Shown one piece after another: positions 19,150 to 30,871 of a stretch of 64,000 nucleotides of DNA; the stretch's first letter is position 1; each line of letters begins with the position of its first letter. The stretch covers positions 2,003,501 to 2,067,500 of the forward strand of contig JANEZZ010002061.1 in assembly GCA_026122225.1 (NCBI GenBank), read 5' to 3'. The position numbers and the translations under genes are program-made. Under the pieces are notes generated by a model. The model was not told where the DNA came from. It did no database searches and worked only from the letters and a program-made list of their open reading frames with translations. Source of the DNA: Heloderma charlesbogerti (Eukaryota > Chordata > Lepidosauria > Squamata > Helodermatidae).

Positions 19150-19650
19150 GTCGGACAGGTTAGCTTAGAAAGATGGTGAGTAAGGGAAGACATGATAGAG
19201 AAGTGCAAAATTATGCACGGTGTGAAGAAAGTGGATAGAGAGACATTTTTCTTCCTCCCTTGGAATACTAGGACCCAGGGTCAAACCATGAAGCTGCTTC
19301 AGGACAAATAAAAGGAAGTACACACAGCACATAGTTTAATGATGGAATTCCCTTCCACAAGATGTAGTGATGGCCACTCATTTGGATGGCTTCAAAAGGG
19401 GATTAGACAAATTCCTGGAGGAGATGGCTATCAATGGCTACTAGTCCTGATGGCTATGTGCTTCCTCCAGTATCAGAGACAGTATACCTAAGTACACCGG
19501 TTGCTGGGGAACATGGACAAGAGGGTGCTGTTCACTCACGTCCAGCTTGCGGGTTTCCCATAAGCAGCTGGCTGGCTACTGTGTGAATAGAATGCTGGAC
19601 TAAATGGACCTTGGTCTGTTCACCATGGCTTGTCTTACGTTCTTACGATT
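19150..19650 (+). mobile_element. CR1-type LINE 3' end
   Basis: It runs from a decayed C-terminal coding part (GGTTAGCTTAGAAAGATGG) through TTTGGATGGCTTCAAAAGGG and GGCTACTAGTCCTGATGGCT to TGTCTTACGTTCTTACG. It is a third copy of the subfamily at 5290 and 13950. Confidence 0.82.
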
Positions 19651-20452
19651 TTTGGAAACTCAGATCTGTCCCCTAGTCTATACCATAGGAGCCTTTCCCC
19701 AACCCCCACTCCCCCCAGCTGCATGGTGTTAAATTTGCACAAATCAGGGATGCTCTTATGTTGACCTCAGGTCCAGTGATACAGTTTGGGGTGGGGGTGG
19801 AGAGAGAGAAACCTGCCAATCCTGCCTGACTTGCCAAAGTTGTGGCCATACAGGCCTGACAACTATTTGAAAAATGTAATTGAAGGCTTCGCTTATGTGC
19901 CTGCAGCCTCCTTGTCTACAAAAAACATCTCTCTTTCTTTCTCCCTTCCCTGTCCCACTTTCCTTATCCTTGAGATATATGATGGCCTGGACTACACATA
20001 CAGCAGAATGAGGGGGTAGAACAGATTTTACCACTTCAGACTGCAGGTGGGACGCACCATCGTTGAATTCTCCTCTATGTAACCATCTCCCTAGAAGTAA
20101 ACAGATAAAAAACACAACACCTAGGATTGGAACGGCCACTTGTGTAGGAAAATGCATCACCCAAAAAAGAAGATGAGATTAGTATAGCATCTGCATATGC
20201 TAATGTGTTTCTATATATGCAAAGTTAAAATATTGGGTTGGATCCAGGATCTGTCTTCTGCTCACATAAGGTACCTTTGCCTGATTTTCAGGGATCCCCC
20301 ATAGCTCACCCCACTGAGCAGGGTCCCCCAACCCTCTGTGTAGCATTATTGGGGGGCTGGATGGGCAGCTGTGGGAAGAGGAAATGGGGAGGTCTGCTTC
20401 TGCCAGCCCAGTTGTATGTGCCTCACTGTGGATCCAACCCAATTGCCCCAAG
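19651..20452. other. No gene seen
   Basis: The stretch at 20020-20060 resembles 17480-17520. Open frames at 19756-20160 and 20200-20556 show no family motifs. Confidence 0.4.
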
Positions 20453-20572
20453 GAGGAGGAGCTAGAGCTCCCAGGGACGGATGTTGGCACTGAACCATCT
20501 ATATCAGGAGGCTTTGGGGAGCCTGGGCCCTCAGGGGAGAGGACCATGGGTCCCATAAGTCTCCTGATATAG
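20453..20572 (+). repeat. Left arm of an inverted repeat around an L2 end
   Basis: AGGAGGAGCTAGAGCTCCCA followed by GGGACGGATGTTGGCACTGA is complementary to 21131-21180. A second, internal stem TATATCAGGAG/CTCCTGATATA lies at 20500-20510 and 20560-20570. The acidic peptide it encodes recalls LTR-type sequence of Gypsy elements, but the homology is unproven. Confidence 0.5.
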
Positions 20573-20576
20573 ATAG

Positions 20577-21130
20577 TTGCAGCTGCAGCTGGTGCGGAAT
20601 GCAGTGGCTCACCTGATTAAAGGCAGCCACCAGCATGATCGCATCACTCCAGTGCTAAGGAGTTGCACTAGCTATGAGTTGTTTTCTGGGCCAAATTCAA
20701 GGTGTTGGTTTTGACGTTTAGAACCCTATGCGGTTCTGGCCCAGCCTATCTCAAGAAGCACCTCCAGCAACACCAGACAGGCCGCTTAACAAGATCTGCC
20801 TCGGATGGCCTTCTCTTTGTCCCATCAGCCAGGACAGCTAGGCTGGTGAGAACGAGGGAGAGGGCCTTCTCTGTGGTGGCCCCCACGCTGTGGAACTCCC
20901 TCCCTAGGCAACTCAACCATGCCCCCTCTTTAATGAGCTTCTGCCACACATTGAAAACCTTTGTTGTTCAGGCAGGCATTTGGGGTGGGGTATTTTTAGA
21001 AAATGATGTTCTAATGTCTAATTTTACTGTTTTAGACTGTTTGTACTGTTGTACATCGCCCAGAGTGGCCAGGTGACCGGCCAGATGGGCGATTAAGACA
21101 TTTAATAAACAGCTAAATAAATAAATAAAT
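20577..21130 (+). pseudogene. L2-clade LINE 3' end (C-terminal RT region)
   Basis: The frame from about 20590 to 21000 encodes a typical L2 C-terminus: a QLVRNAVAHLI-like start, ITPVLRSCTS-like text, FKVLVLTFRTLCGSGPAYLK, then ARTARLVRTRERAFSVVAPT, LWNSLPRQLNHAPSLMSF and LKTFVVQ. The 3' end GTACATCGCCCAGAGTGGCC with an AATA-rich tail (to 21130) fits the usual L2 terminus. This is a 5'-truncated inactive copy. Confidence 0.85.
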
Positions 21131-21240
21131 AGTTCAGTGGCATCATCCATCCCTGGGAGCTCTAGCTCCGAGGAGGAGGAGGAGGAGGAGGAGGAGGAGG
21201 AATCCTGCAGCAGGGGCATGGCAGGTTCAAACATCACAAC
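21131..21240 (-). repeat. Right arm of the inverted repeat, with (GAG)n run
   Basis: GTTCAGTGGCATCATCCATC then CCTGGGAGCTCTAGCTCC is complementary to the arm at 20460-20503. A GGAGGA repeat at 21171-21200 follows. Confidence 0.55.
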
Positions 21241-21244
21241 AACC

Positions 21245-22095
21245 TGCACCCGGCAAGGGTAATTAGGTGAACTGGGCTGCACGCAACTGGCATGTGTGGG
21301 GGTGGTTAATAAGCCAGTGTGGCTTATTAACCACCCTCGTATTGTGTGAACCCCGTCAATCTCTTTCCTCCTCTCTTCCCTGGACCCTTGCCTTATCTCT
21401 GTGTTTGTTATCGTCCTCTGGTTAGTTACTATTTGAGGAGAAGAAACGCTTCGCTCCGCTCCACCTTCCGTTGTCTTTTTGTGTACGAACGATGATCTCT
21501 GCCCCAATCTCTGATATTTTCGTGTCTGTCAAGTCCACATGTTCAGAGCTGTGTCTGCATATGTTTGCGATAATGCCCAGCCCGAGATGTTTGCTGCCTG
21601 AGGCAGAGCAGAGGAGCACACGGCACCCACCCAAGTCAAGTTACCTCGTATCTAAAACCAGGTAAGTTATTTTGGCACATGAAGCAGAAAATCCCACAAG
21701 TGCCTCTTCTTATCCCTGGCAGTGAAAAATACAAGAATAACAAATGAAGGGCACAATTAAGGGCATGCTGGGAATTGTAAGACTTTTCCCCATCTAAATA
21801 TAGGATTGCACCTTAAGCACAAATAAATAATCTGCTGCCCTTTCTAGACACCCCAAATCTGCTGACTGAGGCCACTGCCTCTGGTTAATGGTAGCACTGG
21901 CCCTGTGTGTGATTGAGGCAGTGACGTGGCAGTCTGTTTATAGTTTGGATTGATCATGAAATTTGTTGCCTTGCCCATTCATTACCAAAAATCTTTTCAA
22001 GTGCAAAATTTCTCCAGGGATTGCGGGGGGATGGGTTTCTTGCTGACATCGCATAGGGCTAACCAATCAGCATTATGCACAGCCTTCTACTTAAA
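21245..22095. other. No gene seen; small hairpin and MITE remnants
   Basis: A GGTTAATAAGCC/GGCTTATTAACC hairpin at 21302-21330 is related to the foldback at 10302. A degenerate GCAATCCTATGCATG-family fragment lies at 21746-21815 (GGGCATGCTGGGAATTGTAA, ATAGGATTGCACCTTAA). The rest is unassigned. Confidence 0.5.
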
Positions 22096-22097
22096 AC

Positions 22098-22392
22098 AGT
22101 AGAATGCTAGATTTGGTATCATGAAGGTCATCTAGTCCAGCCCCCTGCTCAGTGCAGGCATCTTGCAACTACAGATGGCAACTACAGTGCAGACATCTCG
22201 CAACTACATCCCTGACAGATGGCCATCCAGCCTCTGCTTAAATATTTCCAGCAAAGAAGAGCCCACCACCGTGTGAGGCTGTTCCATCATCAAACAGTTC
22301 TTCCCATTGGGACATTTCTCCTCATGCTTAGCCAAACTCTGCTTCCTTGCCATTTCTATCCATTGATTCTTGTCCTGCCTCTGGAACAGGGC
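22098..22392 (-). mobile_element. CR1-type LINE 3' region, antisense
   Basis: TCATCTAGTCCAGCCCCCTG, GACAGATGGCCATCCAGCCT and CAGTTCTTCCCATTGGGAC are the antisense 3' coding and UTR pattern of CR1 elements. The usual terminal ATTCTATGATT repeat is not visible, so the 3' end is incomplete. Confidence 0.65.
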
Positions 22393-22430
22393 CGGCCCAA
22401 GATGTTTTGCTGCCTAAGGAGAAGAGCAAG

Positions 22431-23154
22431 TAGGGATGTCAGAGAATTCTGCCATGGATCTCGGGGAGGCCGAATGCCAGCACATTCGGCCCCCCGAAAT
22501 TGGTGGCAGAATGGTCTGCCCGCCCGCACCCCCCCAGGACGAGACTTACCTGGGGTAGATCTTCCTGGTGGCGGCGGCGGCGGCTCTGGTGGCGATTTGG
22601 TGGTGGTCTTCCGACCGGCCGCCGCCATTTCCAGTTAAAAAAACCAAAAAAGACGTGATAGGCTACGTAAAAATTTACGTAGCCTATCACAGCTAGGTTT
22701 AAAAAAAAAAACCATGATAAGCAACGTAAATGTTTACGTAGCATATCACGGCTGACTTAAAAAAACACCAAAAAATGCGCGTACGCAAATGGCAGCGGCC
22801 GTGGCCGCCGCCATTTGCGTATGCGCGTTTTTGTTTTTCTTTTTAAGTCAGCCGTGATAGGCTATGTAAACATTTATGTAGCCTATCACAGCTGACTGCA
22901 GGGACGCAAACGGCGGCGGCTATGGCCACCGCCATTTGCGCCCCTGCTAGCTAGCGGCCAGATGTCCGGCTGCTGGCGGAGCCAGCCGGCGGCTCCACAG
23001 AATCCCTGTGGAGCACAGCCGGCCGGCCAGGATTCCGGAGGGGGAGGAACGGAGCGCCTCCCCCCCCGTCCAGTATTCCGGGGGGAGGGACGGAGCGCCT
23101 CCCCCCCACCATCAACATAATCCGCGAAAGGTAAGTGACTTTCGTACATCCCTA
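22431..23154 (+). mobile_element. Hairpin-array hAT-like element, copy 3 (724 bp)
   Basis: It starts TAGGGATGTCAGAGAATTCT, ends CTTTCGTACATCCCTA, and has a perfect 8-bp duplication AGAGCAAG (22423-22430 and 23155-23162). AT-tipped hairpins lie at 22656-22690, 22713-22749 and 22855-22890, with a long GC-tipped stem GCGCGTACGCAAATGGC/GCCATTTGCGTATGCGCG at about 22776-22828. Splice-donor-like motifs flank the core (ACTTACCTGG at about 22545, AAAGGTAAGTG at about 23127). It inserted in a repeat related to 27730-27960. Confidence 0.93.
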
Positions 23155-23426
23155 AGAGCAAGATGGTGCTCTCTCCCATTTCAGTGATGATGGGACAGCA
23201 TCCTCCACTGCACCTAAAGGCAGCAGGCTAACTTAACAGGTGCAGAGCAGGCCACACGGCACACAGGTCTCTCCTCTAACACCTTGCTGCTTCATTCTGC
23301 ATAACGGTAGGGCCAGCCTACTCCACTTCCAGTACAATGAGCTTTCAGCTATTGGATAGGTATAGGCACAGCTATCCTCCCAGCTGCCCCCGTGCTTAAC
23401 CCTGGAAAGGAATAGGTACGTTTGGA

Positions 23427-25732
23427 TTGAATGGCCCCTCCAGGAAATTCCTGACTTGTGTGGCAGATAACTTCCTCCTACAGAAAGTAGAGGAAGGAAC
23501 TAGAGGATCGGCTATCCTTGACTTGATCCTAACCAACAGAGATGACTTAGTGGATAAAGTAGCAGTTACAGGAACTCTGGGGGAAAGCGACCATGTTGTA
23601 CTTGAGTTCTTGGTTCTAAGGGAAGCAAAAGCCGAGTGTAGTCAAACGCGTACCCTGGATTTTAGGAAAGCTGATTTTCATAAACTCAGAACAATGATCA
23701 GTAAGGTCCCATGGCAAGCGATGCTAGCGAGAAAAGGAGTCCAAGATGGGTGGGAGCTTTTAAAAAAGGAAATTCTCAAGGCACAATCACAAGCAATTCC
23801 AACAAGAAGAAAAGGTGGAAGACAACAGAAGAAGCCAATGTGGCTTCACAAAAAGCTTAGGGATGACCTGAAAACAAAAAAGGACACATATAGGAAGTGG
23901 AAAGAAGGCCAAGTAACAAAGGAAGAGCACATGCAGATAGCACAGAATTGCAGGGATGGCGTCAGGAAGGCTAAAGCTGAGAATGAGCTGAGGTTAGCAA
24001 GGGATGTTAAAAACAACAAAAAGGCTTTCTTCAGCTACGTGCATAGTAAAAGGCAGAGGAAAGAAATGGTGGTTCAGCTATTAAATAAGGAGGGCAAAAC
24101 AATAACAGATGACAAAGAAAAGGCAGAGGTGCTCAATTCCTACTTTGGCTCAGTCTTCTCCCAAAAGAGGGTCTATGACCCCCCTGGCAAAGGCGAAGTA
24201 CAGGCTGAAGGGGCAGGATTGCAGCTTGAGATTGACAGGCATATGTCAAGGAACACCTAATTACTTTGAATGAGTTCAAATCTCCAGGACCAGATGAACT
24301 GCATCCTAGAGTAATAAAGGAACTGGCAGAAGAACTCTCAGAACCGCTGTCTATTCTCTTTGGGAAATCATGGAGGACGGGGGAAGTGCCAGATGACTGG
24401 AGGAGGGCTAACGTTGTCCCTATCTTCAAAAAGGGTAAAAAGGAGGAACCTGGGAACTACAGACCAGTCAGTCTGACATCAATCCCTGGGAAAATTCTGG
24501 AGCAGATCATAAAGCAATCCATATGGAAGCACCTTGACAACAGTGCCGTGATTACTCGAAGCCAACATGGAGTTGTCAAAAACAAGTCCTGCCAGACTAA
24601 TCTGATCTCATTTTTTGATCAAGTAACCTCCCTTGTAGACCGTGGGAATGCTGTAAACATCATATACCTCGACTTCAGCAAAGCTTTCGACAAAGTGCCC
24701 CATGATATCCTGATGAGCAAACTAGCTCAAAGTGGGCTAGATGAAACAACGATCCGGTGGATCCACAGTTGGCTACAGAATCGGACTCAAAGAGTGCTTA
24801 TCAATGGGACCTTCTCAAACTGGGGAGAGGTAACGAGTGGGGTACCGCGGGGCTCGGTCCTGGGCCCAGTGCTCTTCAACATTTTTATTAATGACTTGGA
24901 GGAGGAGGTGCAGGGAATGCTGATCAAATTTGCAGATGACACAAAATTGGGAGGGATAGCTAATACTTTGGAAGACAGAAACAAAATTCAAAGTGATCTG
25001 GATAGACTGGAGCGCTGGGCAGAAAACAACAGAATGACATTTAATAGGGACAAATGCCAAGTTCTGCACCGAGGAAAAAGAAACCAAATGCACAGTTACA
25101 AGATGGGGGACACGTGGCTCAACCACACTACAAGCAAGAAGGATCTTGGAATTGTTGTCGATCACAAGCTGAATATGAGCCAACAGTGTGATGTGGCTGC
25201 AAAAAAGGCCAATGCTATTTTGGGCTGCATTCATAGAAGCATCGCTTCCAAATCCCGGGAAGTACTAGTTCCCCTCTACTCAGCACTGGTTAGGCTTCAT
25301 CTGGAGTACTATGTCCAGTTCTGGGCACCACACTTGAAGAAGGATGCAGACAAACTGGAGAGGGTTCAGAGGAGGGCAACAAAGATGATCAGGGGACTGG
25401 AAACAAAGCCCTATGAAGAGAGACTGAAAGAATTGGGCATGTTTAGCCTTGAGAAGAGAAGACTGAGGGGAGATATGATAGCACTCTTCAAGTACTTGAA
25501 AGGTTGTCACAGAGAGGAAGGCCAGGATCTCTTCTCAATCATCCCAGAGTGCAGGACATGGAAGAATGGGCTCAAGTTACAGGAAGCCAGATTCCGGCTG
25601 AACATCAGGAAAAACTTCCTGACTGTAAGAGCAATACGACAATGGAACCAATTACCTGGGGAGGTGGTGGGCTCTCCCACATTGGAGGCCTTCAAGACGA
25701 GGCTGGACAGCCATTTGTCAGGGATGCTCTGA
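23427..25732 (+). pseudogene. CR1 ORF2, linker and reverse transcriptase, one frameshift
   Basis: ORF2 copies element RNA into DNA. The first frame (23427-24260) encodes the linker region ([40 protein letters not shown]). After a stop and frame change at 24258-24266 the second frame (24266-25732, 488 codons) carries the RT: SPGPDELHPRVIKELAEE, YLDFSKAFDKVPHDILMS (motif A), SGVPRGSVLGPVLFNIFIND (motif B) and IKFADDTKLGG (motif C, both Asp intact). The C-terminal domain ends RQWNQLPGEVVGSPTLEAFK. A single lesion plus the 5' truncation is all that visibly disables it. Confidence 0.93.
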
Positions 25733-25815
25733 CTTGGATTCCTGCACTGAGCAAGGGGTTGGACTCGATGGCCTTGTAGGCCCCTTCCAACCCTACTATT
25801 CTATGATTCTATGAA
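23427..25815 (+). mobile_element. CR1 LINE, sense, 5'-truncated, young
   Basis: This copy keeps the back half of ORF2 and a short 3' UTR ending in CTATTCTATGATTCTATGAA, the characteristic CR1 terminal repeat. It starts abruptly at about 23427 without the endonuclease, as expected from 5' truncation during target-primed reverse transcription. No target duplication is obvious, which is usual for CR1. It is far better preserved than the antisense copy at 6205-9110. Confidence 0.93.
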
Positions 25816-26084
25816 TGCAATGAGGGCACTTCCAAAATGGCCTCCACTGGTCTAAAAATGTTATGTCTATCTTCAGCTTCAGTGTCCTTAGGTCATTCAT
25901 TATTTGTCAGTCTAATCTTCTTCACAGGGTTGCTGTGAGGAAAAAATGAGGTGGGGGAGAATCCAGTACTGTTCTTTAGCTCCTTGGAGAAATGGTGGTA
26001 CATAATATAAGAATATATATTTCAATAGATTTTATTAAGTCAGCTGTTATCTTCCTTTTAAAATTTGCCACTAAGCCTGTGACA

Positions 26085-26118
<34 letters not shown>

Positions 26119-26640
26119 CATAACTGTATTTTATTAATTAAAAAGTTGCTATTTTACACAACACATCATGCATCTTCAAAACCAAATTCTCCACTTTATA
26201 TTTTTCATTTTCTGGCATTTTGCAATTTTACTGTGCTCGCATGATACCTTATCAGACTCAAATTTTGCTCTCTAGTAAGGCATGTACAATTCCAGCAGGT
26301 TTTGGCAAAACTGGAATCAAGGACATCCCATTGCTTGTAAATTGTAAAGAGTACAGAGTTCCATTTAGGATGAAAGGCAGCATATAAAATGAAACCTATT
26401 ATTATTGTTATGTCATTATTATTATGGGTAAAATCAAATGCCTTTTGGGGAATATAATTAGCTCGTTATGTTAGAGGATTGCTGCTAGAGATGATTTGGC
26501 TGCAGTTATGTCAGCACTTCCAATATAAACCCTCTTTCAAAAGCCTCTATTACTCAGTAAGCAAAATTAGGGCTTAGAAAGAAAATCTGGTAGAAGAAAT
26601 CTCAGCATAGGCAACACCAGCAGAGAGCAGGGGTGGGCAA
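25816..26640. other. No gene seen; (AC)n microsatellite and possibly unique DNA
   Basis: An AC run lies at 26088-26116. The stretch 26420-26600 lacks the features of young repeats and could be unique or conserved non-coding DNA; sequence alone cannot tell. Confidence 0.4.
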
Positions 26641-28500
26641 GGTTTCCCTGACAAATTTACTTGGCCCTGCACCCCAAACCTCAGGGCTGAACTAAGCGTT
26701 CAGCACCAATGTGGGTCTGGAAACCCAGGTCATCACCAGCGGCACCGTCAAGTCAGGACTTTGCGGCAGTAGTCCTGGGCCCCACTCATCGGAATGAGCA
26801 GGAAGGCCCCAAACACAGCAGGGCTGGCTTATCACATTTTGAAGTAAGTTTAGTAAGGCACGTCACCTTCTAAAAAGCCTCTCCAATCCTCCGGTAAGAC
26901 AATTAAGCCCACAGTCTAAAATTGTTTAAGTGCACCACTGATCACTACTTCTCGCATGGGAGTGAGGTTGCAGTGGAGAAGTGGCAGCTGGAGGTGCTTA
27001 ACCCTTCCCCTGCCTGCTAGTTTTCCCCTCCAAGTCCCCCCTCCCCGTAGCCACTTTCCCCCACTTTACATGGCAAACACAAGTCTAGGAACAAAGCAGG
27101 GAGGGGCTGCAAGGGGAAAGTAGCAGCTGGGGGAGAGGGTGGAGCGTTAGGCCCCACAATTTGGGCCCTGCAATTCCCCATGCAACCGCTGCTTTGCAGC
27201 AGAGAACTGATGGCCCAGGTTCCTAGACCCCTGTTTGCCAACAGATCCTTTCACTCCTCAGAAAGCTCCTCACTCTGTATGCTCCCCTTTGTCTCTCCTC
27301 ACTAGTTAACACTGGTGGGAAGAGCCCTGTTCAGGACAACTAGTCAAAGGAGAATAGTTGTGAGAAGTAACAGGGCCTTTTCTTCAATAGCCCCCAGGCA
27401 GACTGGAAGAAGCTTCCAGAGGGTGCACATCAGCGTGGTTCTTTGTTGAGGCTTAGGAAGCTTTGTAAGGGCCAGCTTTCTAAGCAAGCTTTTGGGAATT
27501 GATCTGTTCTTTCTTTCTTTTGCTATTTAAACCAATTCTTTCTTTTTTAAATGTGTTGAAGCTAATTTATATCCTATCTTTCCATACACAGATGCCCAAG
27601 CTGCCTAACAATGTAATATCCATAAAACATTTTTAAAAACAAACAAACAGATTAAATGCAGATTAGATGGCAGATAAAACTAACCAGGAAGGTTAAGCAT
27701 GGGATTGAAATAAATGTGTCTTCAAAATATGATGGGTACTACAGAGCCAGCCCAAGTCAATTTGCTATATGAGGCAAAGGACAAGAGCAACACCCCGCCT
27801 GCACCCCCACCCCCACAATTCCACATACCAAAGCCAACCAGGCTGGCGTTTAGCTCTTACTTCAAAACTGGCAACGGGGCAGTCTCTTCCACGGCACCTG
27901 AGGGCAGCAGGCTCACTTAGGGGGCACAGGGCATGCTGCATGGTACACACGGCTCCGTCCTTCAACAGAGGAGAATGGCTGAAGGGCTCAGGTGGAATGG
28001 CTGGGAGCTGCCATAGCTGCCCCCACAAACACCCAGCATCCACCAGTTGAGGCAGCTACCATGCTCGGCCTTATGGTAAGACCAGCCAGGCAAGGAATAT
28101 CTGTTCTTCTTCCCCCAGTTAACAGCCAAGCTCTTGTATTCTGGACCAGCTGCCATTTCCAAGCAGTCTTCATAGGCAACCCCACATATTTCATGCATTC
28201 TGGTAATCTATCATGAGCCACTGTTCTGAATGTATCTCCTGAATGAGGAGGCGGGCCCAGAACAGTGATTCATGGAAAGGTACAACAGGCAACCTCATTT
28301 AACTCTGCATCATGACTGAATGATCCAATCACACAAATGAGGAGACAGGATTACCCTTTACCAGCAGAGGTGATTACAGCAGAAGGAGATTACAGATCCA
28401 TTGTAGGAAGTAACAGGGCCTTTTCTGCAATAGCTCCAAAGAAATAAGTAAAGAGGAGTGAAACGTGCAGAAGTGCTCACAGAAGCCTTGAATTATTAGC
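26641..28500. other. No gene seen; mixed old repeats
   Basis: 27730-27960 resembles 23160-23300 (AGGCAGCAGGCTAACTTA against GGGCAGCAGGCTCACTTA, then GCACAGGGCATGCTGCATGG), a dispersed repeat. AAGTAACAGGGCCTTTTCTTC at 27367 and again near 28410 recalls the L2 C-terminal coding region. Open frames here have no family motifs. Confidence 0.45.
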
Positions 28501-28837
28501 ACTCAGAAGTAGTAAGTTCCATGGAGTTCAATGGTGCTTACTCCCAGGTAAGTGAGTATAGCATTGCAGCCTGATTTCATGTATTTTCATGCCTCTTAGG
28601 GGTTCTCCTCCAGCATGCTAGTGTGAGCAGTGCAGTCACAAATTTGGGACCACTGCTGTTAAAAGTAGGGCTGCATCTTGATGAACATTTCTTTAATTAA
28701 TCATATGAATTTTAATTTGCATACCAGATTAATTTGTATATGGGTAAAAAAAAACACAAGCACATTATCATTATTATATTGTAAATAATATTTTAAAAAA
28801 CTGCTCTGCATTTCATTGTGGTACATTTTTAGTCAAC
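28501..28837. other. No gene seen; half of a MITE at 28505-28575
   Basis: GAGTTCAATGGTGCTTACTC then CCAGGTAAGTGAGTATAGC is an arm of the 'gggagtaagccccattgaac' MITE family seen at 51813. The remainder is AT-rich. Confidence 0.45.
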
Positions 28838-28976
28838 TAAGGGTGCAATCCTATGCATGTTTAGGTGGAAAAAAAGTCCTACCACTCCCAGCATTCCCCA
28901 GCCAGCATGGCTGGCTGGGGAATGCTGGGAGTGTTGGCACTTTTTCCATCTAAACATGTGAAGGATTGCATCCTAA
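28838..28976. mobile_element. Foldback MITE (GCAATCCTATGCATG family), 139 bp
   Basis: TAAGGGTGCAATCCTATGCA and a rough complement at the right end (GAAGGATTGCATCCTAA) flank the inner stem CACTCCCAGCATTCCCCAGC/GCTGGGGAATGCTGGGAGTG, with loop CAGCATGG. It is the same family as 9843 and 13375. Confidence 0.88.
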
Positions 28977-28980
28977 AAGT

Positions 28981-29380
28981 GTTTTACTTAATTAATCCAA
29001 CCCAAACTTTCCCAACCTGGTGTCCTCCAAATGTGTTGGATCTGCGCAGTCAGCATGGGAATGAACGATGGGAGTTTGCTGTCCAATACATCTGGAGGGC
29101 ACCAGGTTGGGGAAGGTTGATCTAACCAATTAATCCATTCGTGGAGAATGTTTTTCAGCTCAAGGGCTGCATTCCTTTAGGACTAACCTTCCAGAGGCCT
29201 CATGCCAGCAGTGGGCAAGGCCAAAGCAAAAAGTGGGCAGGGCTACACACGTATCCCACACTCACATGCACACACAAAACATATGCACACATTCCTACAT
29301 ATACAACACAACACACACACACATTCTTACACATCCTCCTGTAACAAACACACCCATGCTCTCTCACACACGCCCCCCGC
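28981..29380. repeat. Duplicated block A, first copy
   Basis: It matches 31501-31905 over about 400 bp. It starts with a foldback repeat (TTTCCCAACCTGGTGTCCTC...CATCTGGAGGGCACCAGGTT). The unique-looking AACCAATTAATCCATTCGTGG and TTTTTCAGCTCAAGGGCTGC follow, then a degenerate ACACACA-rich region. The shared order of three unlike segments argues for a duplication or for two copies of one composite repeat. Confidence 0.75.
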
Positions 29381-30520
29381 CACAGCAGTTGGGCTTCCCA
29401 GCTGGCCTGCAGCATCCCCTCTTCAGTGCAAGCCACATCCAGCTGCCAGTATCCCACCTACGGATCAATCAGTTCCGTGTTGCAGCCTTAATGTAAAAGA
29501 TTCCAGTATCTTCAATATTTTGTTTTATTGAAATATGTCATGTAGTACATCCCAAGTGAATTAATGTTTTCAGGCAGGGCCAATGCCCAGAGAGTGACGA
29601 CCCATCTCTATGTTAAAATTAATATTTGTGCAAAGCTTTGAAGCTGCAAAGTAGTGTATTTTGTGTTCTACAATAATGATGCCAATTATAAACATTAAAA
29701 GAAGGCTCAAAACGTTAGGTAGCAGAAGCCAAACTTTCTTCTTGTTGTTTGATCTGTTACCAAAAAGATCCATAGAAATGGCCTTAGTGAGAAGATGCTC
29801 CACAGGTATTTTATTGGTCTGTAGCCTGAAGCCATCTGTGGGTGGAGTCAAAGAATAGTGCAAGCAATATTAACACCCAGGGAAAAACAGAGGGTTCCAT
29901 CTGTATGCCATGCAGCTGGGGATGGGGAAGAAATTTGTTTGGTTTGCTTTTTAATTTTGCATTTTCAAACCAACACATGGTGCAAAACTCAGTGTTCCTT
30001 CAAAATGTGCACGTCTCCAAATTTTGCAGTGGAATTCTCCAATCAAAACATGTGTACACAAATCTGTATATTAGAGGACAGTGCGCACAAAAATGCACAT
30101 TATTGAAAATAACATTAAAATGCATTATATTAGGAAAATTGCATGTACAAATGTGTACTTTAGGAAAAACTGTGTATAAAAATGCATGTATCAGGAAAAA
30201 CACACAAAAATGTGTACGCATTTTTATGCAAACTTTTTTTAAATTAAAAGTTCGGGATGATTCAAAGTTCAGATTAGAAAAGTCTCAAAATTGGGGACAA
30301 ACTGAATTTAAGTTTGGAAACAGGAGGAACCGAGAGAAGCCAAAATGGGCAGATGCATCCATTGTTACATCCTGCACAACAGATATCCCTGCATGTACTT
30401 GCACTGGCCATGTAACAGAAAATCAACTAAGGATTCTGAATCCCCAAAGGCCACTGTGCCTGCGGCATACGTGACCCAGAGTCAGACGCAGTTTTGTGGG
30501 GACCCTTGTGCAAGATGTTG
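29381..30520. other. No gene seen; includes ~30-bp AT-rich tandem pattern at 30040-30235
   Basis: Loose repeats of the form AAAAATGTGTACTTTAGGAA occur at 30090-30235, like those inside the hAT-like element at 56383-56825. They may belong to a decayed relative, but I could not find its ends. The 210-codon frame across this stretch has low complexity and no motif. Confidence 0.45.
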
Positions 30521-30527
30521 TCAGAGG

Positions 30528-30692
30528 TAGTGGAGGCTGGTGGCTGTGATGTCAGTGGGGTGGCAAATCAGCTCTGGGTTTCAGTCAGAACTCTAAAGAG
30601 GGCATTGCCCTTGGATAGCTCTTCTAGAGTTCTGACTGAAACCTGGAATGGATTCACCGCCCCACTGACGTCGGAGCCATCAGCTTCCATTG
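30528..30692 (+). mobile_element. Foldback hAT-like MITE, AGTGGAGGCTGGTGG type
   Basis: TAGTGGAGGCTGGTGGCTGT, GTCAGTGGGGTGGCAAATCA and GGGTTTCAGTCAGAACTCTA are mirrored by TAGAGTTCTGACTGAAACC, TGGATTCACCGCCCCACTGA and GGAGCCATCAGCTTCCATTG. It is a second, more diverged copy of the element at 55925-56064. Its flanks are too diverged to prove a target duplication. Confidence 0.75.
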
Positions 30693-30871
30693 GATCAGGG
30701 TGCAGAACCTCTTTCATCCCAAGGGCCAAATTCCATTTCATGGAAGCTCTCAGGGGCTGCATGTGAGTACTGGGTGGTGCTGAAGGCACAACAGGGCAAG
30801 CCAGAAATACCAGCGTATTTTAGCTTAAAGTTCTAACTGCTAGTAATTAAGCCTTGGGAGAGTATTTTAAG
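30693..30871. repeat. Duplicated block B, first copy
   Basis: GGGTGCAGAACCTCTTTCAT, AATTCCATTTCATGGAAGCT, TAGCTTAAAGTTCTAACTGC and TAGTAATTAAGCCTTGGGAG match 31990-32145 in the same order. It ends at the target duplication of hairpin element copy 4. Confidence 0.7.

Noticed and set aside
29842..30474. 210-codon open frame
   Set aside because: It runs through an AT-rich periodic repeat (repeated KMCT/KNAC/KMCTL text) and is likely a by-product of low complexity.
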